Below, piece by piece: positions 8,266 to 16,470 of a DNA stretch of 17,500 nt. The position numbers and the translations under genes are program-made. A model generated the notes under the pieces. The model had not been told where the DNA came from. It worked only from the letters and a program-made list of their open reading frames with translations, and made no database searches. Position 1 is the first letter of the stretch; every line of letters begins with the position of its first letter. The stretch comes from Penaeus vannamei (lineage: Eukaryota > Arthropoda > Malacostraca > Decapoda > Penaeidae), in the NCBI RefSeq assembly GCF_042767895.1, contig NC_091551.1, forward strand, positions 52,543,864 through 52,561,363, written 5' to 3'.

Positions 8266-8469
8266 CGGTATAACATTCTGCTTATCTTTTATAGCCAATT
8301 TTTATTATATAATTAGTTTTCCTCCACACGCCCACAAAAGCCTGACATGCAACTAACGGGTCGCTGGCCAGTGTGCAAGAAGTAGTACGCTGTGCAACAC
8401 TGTGCAATAGCGAGAGGCGCGAGGGAGGGAGGAGTGTCGATGGCTACGGGCGTGGGCGGGGTCGACGGG
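8266..8469. other. Unique island turning GC-rich
   Basis: Ordinary sequence. The word TGTGCAA occurs three times within about 40 bp (8372-8406: TGTGCAAGAAG, TGTGCAACAC, TGTGCAATAGC). From 8430 it becomes GC-rich with GGGCGGGGTC words (about 8453-8478), resembling GC boxes. No coding or RNA feature is supported. Confidence 0.45.
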
Positions 8470-8685
8470 CGGGCGGGGTCACGGTGGGGGGAGGGGGGAA
8501 GGGGATGGAAGGGAGGGAAAGGGGAGGGTAGGAGAGAAAGGAGAGAGAGGAGGGATGGAGAGGGGAGGGAGGGATAAAGTGAATGGAAGGAGGAGGAAAG
8601 GAGAAAAGAGAGGAGGAGGAAGGAAGGGAAGAGATGGGAGGAGTTGGGAAGGAGGGCAAGGAAGTTGTTATGGAAGGAGGAGAAT

Positions 8686-8725
<40 letters not shown>

Positions 8726-8999
8726 TATAGGTACAGAGAGAGAGAGAGACAGATATAGATACAGAGAGAGAGAGATAGAGAGAGAGAGAGACAGATACCG
8801 AAAGAATGAGAGATACCGAGAGAATGAGAGAGAGATGAAGACGAAAAGAAGGAACGAAAGAAAAAATAAATAAAGAGAGAGTTTGGTGAGAGTAGGATTC
8901 AAGTTGAGGAGTAAGGAGGGAGGAGGGAGGTGGAGGCAGGGGGCGGGGGGCTCGGAGGTGGGAGAGGGGGGGGGGAGCCTCGAGGGGCCTTTGACCATT
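8470..8999. repeat. Purine tract with (GACA)n and (GA)n microsatellites
   Basis: G/A-rich from 8470. A perfect (GACA) run of about seven copies spans 8695-8724, followed by GATATAGGTACAGAGAGAG units repeated twice (near 8723 and 8751) and GATACCGA(A/G)AGAATGAGAG units repeated twice near 8793 and 8812. A minus-strand open frame of 241 codons across this block is Ser/Leu/Pro-rich low complexity; I do not call it a gene. Confidence 0.85.
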
Positions 9000-9039
9000 T
9001 AAGGAATTTGGGGCAGAGAGGAAGACAGAAGAGACCATG

Positions 9040-9925
9040 CAACAGATGCCGGTATATTCATTTATTTTATTTATTCATTTATTACATAGGCCTCTTACTT
9101 ATTTTGATTTTGTTTTATGCATTTACTTATTTATTTTATTGGCCTTTTGATTATTTTCCTTCTTGTTTTTTATTTATTTATCTATTTCATTTACCTTTTA
9201 ATCATTTTCCTTCATCTGTTTTATGTATGTATTTATTTATTTGTTTCATTGGCCTTTTTAATTATTTTATCGATTTAATTATGTGCGTTTGATATCCATT
9301 CGCTCGATAAGGAAACGCATTCTTGTTTATCAATTAATTTATTTGATTAATTGGCCTTTTAGTTATTTTTTTATCTATAATTGGATGTAATTAATTAGAT
9401 TGGGGAGATATTATTTGCTCTAGACGTTGATATCCATTTAATCGGAAATGAAACTTATTCATATTTTTCAATTTATTTATTTAATTGGCCTTTTAGTTAT
9501 TTTATCGATAATTGAATATAATTAATAGATTGTGGAGAGATTATATTTATCAACTGATTTATTTAATTGGCCTTTTAGTTATTTTATCGATAATGGAATG
9601 TAATTAATGGATCTGGGAGATATTATACTTATCAATTGATTTATTTAATTGGCCTTTTAGTTATTTTATCGATAATTGAATGTAATTAATGGATCTGGGA
9701 GAGATGATGTGGGCAAGAAGTTGATATCCATTTAATCGGTAACGAAACGCATTCGTATCTATTAATTGATTTATTTAATTGGCCTTTTAGTTATTTTATC
9801 GATAATTGAATGTAATTAATGGATCTGGATAATTAATTATTTAATTAATTAATTAGTAATTAATGGATAATTGAATGTAATTAATGGACGTTGATATCCA
9901 TTTAATCGGTAACGGAACACATTCT
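9040..9925. repeat. AT-rich satellite-like array (82- and 130-bp spacing) with TATCGATA palindromes
   Basis: The marker TTGGCCTTTT recurs at about 9139, 9249, 9351, 9485, 9567, 9649 and 9779. Each of the later copies is followed by AGTTATTTTATCGATAAT and then GAATGTAATTAATGGATCTG. A second module, GTTGATATCCATTTAATCGG, occurs at about 9286 (variant), 9426, 9720 and 9887; its presence or absence explains spacing of about 82 versus about 130 bp. The left part (9060-9290) is degenerate (TTTA-rich) and the right part is homogeneous. The perfect palindrome TTATCGATAA is at 9502, 9584, 9666 and 9796. The array ends in a half unit at 9925. Confidence 0.9.
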
Positions 9926-10015
9926 TGCTGGGGCGTGGGTATGGGCACGGTTCTTGGGACGAAAGGGCGTTGTGGGGTTTAGTGCCCAGGAAAGGATCAC
10001 AAGCCCTATGGCCCT
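9926..10015. other. Short unique island
   Basis: About 90 bp of GC-richer sequence between the AT-rich array and the next pyrimidine tract. I see no signal in it. Confidence 0.5.
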
Positions 10016-10680
10016 ATCTCTTCTCTTCTTCTTCTTCTTCTCTCTCTTCTCTTCTACTTCTCTTTTTTTTCTTCTTTTAGCGGTGCCTCGCTTTTTCGTT
10101 TCACTCGTTTTAATTGTTTTTATTTTCTGTTTGTCTTCTCTTCTCTTCCTTTTCTCTTCGCTACGTCTTCTCCCTTGCATTTTTATCGGTTCTCCTATTC
10201 TCCTCATACTCCTCCTTCTCCCCCTCCACCTCCCCGCCCCCCTTCCCTGTCCCTCCTGCTTTTTCCCCTTCCCTTCTCTCTCCTCCCTTCCCCTGTTCTC
10301 CCTTTCCTCTTTCCATCCACTCTCCTTGCTTTTCCTCCCTTCTTCCTCTTCCTCCCCCTCCATTCTCCTCCTCCTTCTCTCCCCTCTTTCCCTCCCTCAG
10401 TCCTCCTACTCTCCTTTTCCTCTTCTCCACCTCCCTCCTCCTCCTTTTCCCCCTCTTTCCCTCCCTCCCTCCAGCCTCCCCCTCCCTCCTGCTCCTTCTC
10501 CTCCTCCCTCCCTCCCTTCTGCTCCTTCCCTTCCCTCCTCCTCCTCTTTCACTCCTCTCCCCTCCCCTCCTCCCCCCTCCCTTCCCCCTCCCTTCTCCTG
10601 CTTCTCTCCCTCCCCCTGCTCCTTCTCCTCCTCCTTTCCCTCTCTCCCTCCTGCTCCTTCTCCTCCCCCCCACCAGCCCC
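10016..10680. repeat. Long pyrimidine tract with CTCCTGCTCCTTCTC repeats
   Basis: The plus strand is C/T-rich. It is CTT-rich at the start (10020-10190), then CCCTCC-rich. In the right half the word CTGCTCCTTCTCCTCC or a close form recurs (near 10487, 10524, 10616 and 10652), an irregular minisatellite. Open frames of 190 to 281 codons here are composition artefacts. Confidence 0.85.
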
Positions 10681-10960
10681 ATCTCATTTGCATGGCGACG
10701 CTCGCACGCGCAAGCCAGCGACCGACAGACACGGAACGAAGGGCTGACTGTCGCTCCGCTGACCTTAAAACTGCACTGTCCCTTGCAGGCGACCTTTAGA
10801 CTGGCGGATGACCTTTCTCCTTGACCTTTGTTGACCTAGGAGGGTAAAGGCAGGGTGACCTGAGGGAGGCAGGTGTGAAGCGGGTGGGCGGGGTGGGCGG
10901 GGTGGGCGGGGTGGGCGGGGTGGTTGGTAAGGGGGTGAGGAGGGGGGTTGGTAGGTGTTA
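10681..10960. promoter_or_regulatory. GC-rich island with TGACCT half-sites, octamer and GC boxes
   Basis: The island begins with ATTTGCAT (10685-10692), identical to the octamer bound by POU-domain factors. TGACCT, the reverse complement of the nuclear-receptor half-site AGGTCA, occurs at about 10760, 10809, 10822, 10832 and 10856, with a CGACCT variant near 10790. The copies at 10822 and 10832 are a direct repeat with a 4-bp spacer (DR4). Four tandem GGTGGGCGGG units follow. Known receptor families bind such half-sites in all animals. I see no TATA box or initiator in good register, so a regulatory role is inferred from motif clustering only. Confidence 0.25.
10881..10925. repeat. Four tandem 10-bp units GTGGGCGGGG
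   Basis: GTGGGCGGGG repeats four times without change, then breaks down to GTGGTTGG. Each unit contains a GC-box core (GGGCGG) and G runs that could form a G-quadruplex. Confidence 0.9.
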
Positions 10961-10977
10961 GAGGAATAAGATGTGAT

Positions 10978-11192
10978 TGTGGGTGCATGTGTGTGTGTGG
11001 TTGTGTGTGTGTGTGTAAGCGTGTGTTTGTGTGTATGTGCGTGCGTGCGTGTGTGTGTGTATATGTGTGCGTGCATGCGTATGTATGTGTGCGTGCGTGT
11101 GTATGTGTGTGTGTGTATGTATGTGTATGTGTGTATGTGTGCGTGCGTGTGTATGTGTGTGCGTGTGCATGCGTGTGTGTGTGTGTGCGTGC

Positions 11193-11278
<86 letters not shown>

Positions 11279-11279
11279 A
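10978..11279. repeat. Long imperfect (GT)n microsatellite
   Basis: About 300 bp of GT with interspersed GC and AT steps (GTGCGTGC, GTATGTAT). The purest runs are near 11185-11260, and it ends in GTATGTATGTATGTGTATG. Alternating purine-pyrimidine sequence of this length can adopt Z-DNA. The Val/Cys-rich and His/Thr-rich open frames on the two strands are artefacts. Confidence 0.95.
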
Positions 11280-11418
11280 TGCTACCGCTATCATATGTGC
11301 AGCAGCACGCCCAGGCATAACAGCGCCACTGGAAAAACAGCGCAGTGACCCCGGCAGTTCCAGCACAGCCTCCGGGTCTTGCATGGTCCGGGAAAGAATT
11401 TCCTGCCGGGCATAGATA
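11280..11418. other. Unique island flanked by complementary microsatellites
   Basis: About 140 bp of GC-rich, CpG-containing unique sequence set between (GT)n/(GTAT)n on the left and (CA)n/(TACA)n on the right, so the flanks are inverted repeats of each other. It contains a small GGAAA-GAA-TTTCC hairpin near 11390. It is open in more than one frame, but none of the peptides (for example CPAGNSFPDHARPGGCAG on the minus strand) is familiar. Confidence 0.5.
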
Positions 11419-11640
11419 CACACACATACGGATACGTACATGCGCACATATATACGTCCACACATATAGACATGCATGCATACATACATGCATACATACA
11501 AACACATACATACATACATACATACATACATACATACATACATACATACATACATACATACATACATACATACATACATACATACATACATACACACATT
11601 CATATGTACATACATACATACGTAAATACATACATACAGA
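11419..11640. repeat. (CA)n then (TACA)n microsatellite
   Basis: CACACATACGGATACG-type sequence leads into an uninterrupted ACAT tetranucleotide run at about 11504-11593 (some 22 copies), followed by degenerate TACA units. The open frames encoding Tyr/Ile/His/Thr (plus) or Met/Tyr/Val/Cys (minus) repeats arise from the 4-bp unit. Confidence 0.95.
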
Positions 11641-12528
11641 AGAAGACGGAGAAGTGAAGGAGAAGAAGGAAAAGAGAGAAGAGGCAGTGACGGGTGAGAG
11701 GAAGAAGAGGAAGAGAAGGAAAAGGAAAAAGAGGGAAAAGAGGCGAAGAGGATAAAGAGAGAGAAGAGGCGAAGAGGATAAAGAGGGAGAAGAGGCAAGA
11801 GCGAAAGAGAGGGAGAAGAGGCGAAGGGGAGAAAGAGGAAGAAGAGGCAAAGAGGATATAGAGGCAGAAGAGGCAAGATCGAAAGAGAGGGAGAAGAGGC
11901 GCGAAAAGGAAAGAATAAAGAGGAAGGAGAAGGCGAGAGCGCGGGAGAGAGGGAGAAGAGAGGCGCAGAAGAATAAAGAGGAGAGAAGAGAGCGAAGAGA
12001 GATAAAGAGGGAGAAGAGGGGGGCGAAGAGAGAGAATAAAAGAGGAGAAGAAGAGCGGGAGAGAGGGAGGAAGAGGCGCAGAAGAATAAAGAGGAAGAAG
12101 AAGGCGAGAGAAGAATAAAGAGGAGCAGAAAGAGAGGCGAAGAAGAATAAAGAGGAAGAAGAGGCGAGAGCGGGAGAGAGGGAGAAGAGGCGAAGAGAAA
12201 TAAAGAGGAAGAAGAGGCGAGAGCGGGAGAGAGGAAGGAGAGGCGAAGAGGATAAAGAGGGAGAAGAGGCGAAGAAGAATAAAGAGGAAGAAGTTTGCGA
12301 GAGCGGGAGAGAGGGAGAAGAGGCGAAGAAGAATAAAGAGGAAGAAGAGGCGAGAGCGGGAGAGAGGGAGAAGAGGCGAAGAAGAATAAAGAGGAAGAAG
12401 AGGCAAGAGCGGGAGAGAGGGAGAAGAGGCGAAGAAGAATAAAGAGGAAAAAGAGGCGAGAGCGGGAGAGAGGAAGAAGAGGCGAAGAAGAATAAAGAGG
12501 AAGAAGAGGCGAGAGCGGGAGAGAGAGT
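11641..12528. repeat. GA-rich minisatellite, 53-bp unit built from ~26-bp halves
   Basis: Each unit contains GCGGGAGAGAGGGAG, then AGGCGAAGAAGAATAAAG and AGGAAGAAGAGGC. The GCGGGAGA marker lies at about 11941, 12055, 12170, 12223, 12303, 12356, 12409, 12462 and 12515; from 12303 on the spacing is exactly 53 bp. The 80-bp gap at 12223-12303 equals one unit plus one 27-bp half, and the left part (11700-11940) is made of the half unit GAGAAGAGGCGAAGAGGATA with variants. So the array appears to have started from the short half unit and to have been homogenised at the right end. A 329-codon open frame on the minus strand (Leu/Phe/Ser-rich) follows from C/T composition and is not called as a gene. 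Confidence 0.92.
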
Positions 12529-12640
12529 GCAACCGATTGGTTAATTTCACGGCCGTCGCTGTCGGCTGCATCGTCACCTCGGCGAACAAAATATCTTACG
12601 TAGCTGTTTCTGTAGCGTGACGTCGAGATCGTTATCTTTC
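12529..12640. other. Unique island with CCAAT-like and CRE-like words
   Basis: CCGATTGGTTAA (about 12533) contains an inverted CCAAT core, and GTGACGTCGAG (about 12617-12627) contains a CRE-like TGACGTC. Both are short enough to arise by chance. No coding frame stands out. Confidence 0.3.
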
Positions 12641-13087
<447 letters not shown>

Positions 13088-13240
13088 ATGGCGAAACAAG
13101 TTCAAAACTCGTACAGGACACGTAGAGAACACGGTAGCTCACGTCGGGTTCGCGTCTGAGGCTAGCCCGCGAGCCTCAGGTTTCGTGGTACGTGTCGGCC
13201 AATTGAATTTCGGAAAGGTGAGTTTGGATTTCCCCAGCAT
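13088..13240 (+). other. Exon-like CpG-rich island ending in a GTGAGT donor
   Basis: The island follows a 300-bp pyrimidine tract without AG. The first AG is at 13099-13100 (AACAAG) and a CAG lies at 13114-13116. At 13217 the sequence reads GGAAAG|GTGAGTTT, a good 5' splice site. From 13101 to 13217 (117 bp) exactly one plus frame is open, 39 codons, ending GQLNFGK just before the donor; the other two frames hold stops. An ATG at 13089 opens a different 23-codon frame. The island also carries an 8-bp hairpin, CTGAGGCT (13156-13163) with AGCCTCAG (13172-13179). I recognise no domain. An internal exon is possible; chance is not excluded. Confidence 0.25.
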
Positions 13241-13394
<154 letters not shown>

Positions 13395-13830
13395 ATTTTG
13401 TTTTCTATTCTTTATTTAATTTTCTGTTTGTTGGTTTGTTTTTCGGTTGTTTTTCTATTCATTTTTTTTTTATCCATCTGTTTAGTTTTTAGTTTTTCTT
13501 TTGATTTCATTCTTCTGTTCAGTTTTCGTTTCTCTTTCTCTCAAGGTGTTCGTTATTATTTTAACGCGTTCGATTTTTATTTGGATGCGTTGTGTTGGTG
13601 CATTTGTATCTTTCTTTGTTTCCTTGTAATTCAATTTTTTTCCATTGTCTTTTCGTTAGTTCTGGAAAGTTCCCTTTGGCACGTTTCGAAAGACGGTTAG
13701 ATTTTTTTTTCTTTATTATTTTTTTTTTTGCAAGTTATTACGGCATTTTTATATTTTCTTTTTTTTATTTTTTATTTATTGATTTATTTATTTATTATTT
13801 TTTTATTATTATTATTATTTTTTTTTAGGG
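13395..13830. other. T-rich unique sequence, no gene seen
   Basis: AT-rich sequence with many T runs, degenerate TTTA units near 13770-13800 and a (TTA) run near 13803-13818. Frames opened by the T-richness encode Phe-rich strings. I see no signal here. Confidence 0.5.
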
Positions 13831-14035
13831 CAGTGTTTAAAGAACTGCTGTTGGACTTAATCTATAAGGGGATTGATGTATTGATATATTGATTTGTAAT
13901 TGAGTGAAGGAATGTAAGAGTTATTAATAGAATATGATTCGTCATATAAGAATTTGGTTTATGACCGAAGTTATTTGGAAAAATTATTGCGATATCATCT
14001 TTAATTATCAGGACGTTGAACTGACTTTGTTGTGG
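13831..14035. other. AT-rich unique island, no gene seen
   Basis: Ordinary AT-rich sequence after TTTTTTTTAG. It holds a small inverted repeat, GCAGT with ACTGC around GTTTAAAGA (about 13832-13850). The run of T followed by AG could act as a splice acceptor, but no donor or convincing open frame follows. A minus-strand frame of 162 codons that enters here comes from the G-rich array and lacks support. Confidence 0.5.
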
Positions 14036-14975
14036 GTGTGAAGGGGGGGAGGGGGAGACGGGGCGGGGGTGGGGGTAAGAGGGGGTCAGGGGAGAGGTGG
14101 GTGGGTGCGAAGGGGGTAGAGGGGTCAGGGGAGGTGGGTGGGTATGCGAAGGGGGAGGGGGAGGAGACGGGACGGGGGTGGGGGTAGAGGGGTCAGGGGA
14201 GGGTGGGTGGAGTGTGAAGGGGGAGGGGGAGACGGGACGGGGGTGGGGGTTGAGGGGGTCAGGGGAGGAGTGGGTGGGGGTATGAAGGGGGAGGGGAGAC
14301 GGGACGGGGGTGGGGGTTGAGGGGTCAGGGGAGGGGGTGGGTGGGGGCATGGAAGGGGGAGGGGGAGACGGGACGGGAGTGGGGGTAGAGGGGTCAGGGG
14401 AGGGTGGAGTGGGGTGTGAAGGGGAGGGGGAGAGACGGGACAGGGGGTGGGGGTAGAGGGGGGTCAGGGGAGGGTGGGTGGGGTGTGAAGGGGGAGGGGG
14501 GACGGGACGGGAGTGGGGGTAGAGTGGGTCAGGGGGAGGGTGTGGTGGGTGTGGGAAGGGGGAGGGGAGACGGGGACGAGGGGGTGGGGGTAGAGGGGGG
14601 TCAGGGAGGGTGGGTGGGTGTGAAGGGGGAGGGGGAGACGGGACGGGGGTGGGGGTAGAGGGGTCAGGTGAGGGTGGGTGGGTGTGAAGGGGGAGGGGGG
14701 ACGGGACGGGAGTGGGGGTAGAGGGGTCAGGGGGAGGGTGGAGGTGGGTGTGAAGGGGGAGGGGGAGGACGGGACGGGGTGGGGGTAGAGGGGTCAGGGA
14801 GGGTGGGTGGGTGTGAAGGGGGAGGGGGAGACGGGACGGGGGTGGGGAGTAGAGGGGTCAGGGGGAGGGTGGGTGGGTGTGAAGGGGGAGGGGGGGGGAC
14901 GGGACGGGAGTGGGGGTAGAGGGGTCAGGGGAGGAGGGTGGGTGGGTGTGGAAGGGGGAGGGGGAAAAGAGGGGG
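14036..14975. repeat. G-rich minisatellite family 1, ~62-bp unit, about 14 copies
   Basis: Each unit reads roughly GTGTGAAGGGGGAGGGGG, then AGACGGGACGGGGGTGGG, then GGTAGAGGGGTCAGGG and GAGGGTGGGTGG. I counted 14 GGTCAG markers from about 14085 to about 14927. Copies differ mainly in G-run length, in GGGGGT versus GGGAGT, and in GTAGAG versus GTTGAG. The second copy is shortened. Runs of three to five G in every unit make the plus strand a strong candidate for many G-quadruplexes. Gly/Arg/Glu open frames are artefacts. Confidence 0.95.
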
Positions 14976-15250
14976 GAGAAGGCTACATGGGAGGGTGGGT
15001 GGGCGTGAAGGAAGGGGATAGAGACAGGGCGGGAAAGGGTGGAATGGGGGGCAAGGGGAAGGGGGTGAGTGTGAAAGGAGGGGGAGACAGGGCGGGAGAG
15101 GGGGAAAGGGGGGACGAGGGAAGGCAGGGGGTGAGTGTGAAGGGAGGAGGGGAGACAGGACGGGAGAGAGGGGGGGCAGGGGAAGGGGTGAGTGTGAAGG
15201 GAGGGGGAGACAGGACCGGAGAGGGGAGGGATAAGGGCTCAGGAGGGAAG
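14976..15250. repeat. Transition units between the two G-rich families
   Basis: About five diverged units lie here with GTGAGTGTGAAGGGAGG, GACAGG(A/G)CGGGAGAG and GGCAGGGG or GGCTCAGG in place of GGTCAGG. They share parts of both neighbouring families and also include CTACATGGGAGG near 14983, so they look like the older, un-homogenised junction. Confidence 0.8.
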
Positions 15251-16470
15251 GGTGGAGTGTGTGAAGGGAGGGAGGGAAACGGGACGGGAGGGGGGGGAGA
15301 GGGTCAGGGAGGGGGTGTGAAGGAGGGAGGGAAACGGGACGGGGAGTGGGGGGGAGAGGGTCAGGGGGAGGGGCTGTGAAGGAGAGGGAGGGAAACAGGA
15401 CGGGAGTGGGGGGAGAGAGGTCAGGGGAGGGGGTGTGAAGGGAGGGAGGGGAAACGGGACGGGAGAGGGGGGAGGAGGGTCAGGGGAGGGGTGTGAAGGA
15501 GGGAGGGAAACGGGACGGAGTCGAGGGGGGAGAGGGTCAGGGGAGGGGGTGTGAAGGGAGGGAGGGGAAACGGGACGGGAGGGGGGAGAGGGTCAGGGGA
15601 GGGGGTGTGAAGGAGGGAGAGGGAAACGGGACGGGAAGAGGGGGGAGAGGGTCAGGGAGAGGGGGTGTGAAGGAGGGAGGGGAAACGGGACGGGAGCAGA
15701 GGGGGAAGAGAGAGGGTCAGGGGAGGGTGTGAAGGAGGGAGGGAAACGACGGACGGGAGAGGGGGGGAAGAGGGTCAGGGAGGGGTGTGAAGGAGGGAGG
15801 GAAACGGGACGGGGAGAGGGGGGAAGAGGGTCAGGAGGAGGGGGTGTGAAGGAGGAGGAGGGAAACGGGACGGGAGGGGGAGGGAAGAGGGTCAGGGGAG
15901 GGGGTGTGAAGGAGGAGGGGGAGGAAACGGGACGGGAGAGGGGGGGAAGAGGGTCAGGGGGAGAGGGGGTGTGTGAAGGAGGGAGGGAAACGGGACGGGA
16001 GGGGGTGGGAGAGGTCTGAGGGGAGGGGGTGTGGTTGAGGGAGGGAAACGGGACGGAGAGAGGGGGGAAGAGGGTCAGGGGAGGGGGTGTGAAGGAGGGA
16101 GGGAAACGGGACAGGGGAGAGGGGAGGGGAAGAGGGTCAGGGGAGGGGGTGTGAAGGAGGGAGGGAAAACGGACGGGGAGAGGGGGAAAGGAGAGGGTCA
16201 GGGGAGGGGGTGTGAAGGGAGGAGGGAAACGGGACGGGAGAGGGGGGGAAGAGGGTCAGGGGAGGGGTGTGAAGGGAGGGAGGGAAACGGGGACAGGGAG
16301 GGGGAGGGAAGAGGGTCAGGGGGAGGGGGTGTGAAGGGAGGAGTGGAGGAAACGGGACGGGAGAGAGGAGAGGGAGGGGGGGAAGAGGGTCAGGAGGAAG
16401 GTGGGTGTGAAGAAGGGAGGGAAACGGGATGGGAGAGGGGGGGGGGAAGAGGGTCAGGGGAGGGGGTGTG
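15251..16470. repeat. G-rich minisatellite family 2, ~57-bp unit, about 20 copies
   Basis: Units contain GTGTGAAGGAGGGAGGG, AAACGGGACGGGAGAGGG and GGGAAGAGGGTCAGGGGAGG. I counted 20 GGTCAG or GGTCTGAG markers between about 15301 and 16455. Variation is again mostly G-run length and one-base indels, which breaks the reading frame repeatedly and argues against coding. The shared order GTGTGAAGG, ACGGGACGGG, GGTCAGGGG shows common descent with family 1; the AAACGGGAC segment and the loss of GGGTGGGGGTAG distinguish it. Confidence 0.95.

Noticed and set aside
7996..8316. Val-rich hydrophobic ORF that looks like a transmembrane protein
   Set aside because: Explained entirely by a degenerate GTA/GTT trinucleotide repeat read in the GTN frame.
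8313..9038. Minus-strand open frame of 241 codons with unique ends
   Set aside because: Its middle is GA/CT repeat, including (GACA)n read as Ser/Val/Cys/Leu. The unique ends show no recognisable motif.
9954..10799. Plus-strand open frame of 281 codons
   Set aside because: A Pro/Ser/Leu-rich string from a CT tract; parallel frames are equally open and there is no conserved domain or splice context.
10765..11850. Minus-strand open frame of 361 codons
   Set aside because: It crosses a CT tract, a (TACA) run, the GT/CA microsatellite and unique DNA with no change in codon character suited to a protein. Openness comes from repeats whose units contain no stops.
11600..12589. Minus-strand open frame of 329 codons, Leu/Phe/Ser-rich, resembling a membrane protein
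   Set aside because: The strand is nearly pure C/T with a 53-bp repeat; stops require A, so openness is compositional. The 53-bp unit is not a multiple of three, so no constant peptide repeat is maintained.
14036..16470. Gly/Arg/Glu-rich coding repeats on the plus strand
   Set aside because: One-base G-run indels shift the frame between units all along the array, the opposite of what selection on a protein would leave.
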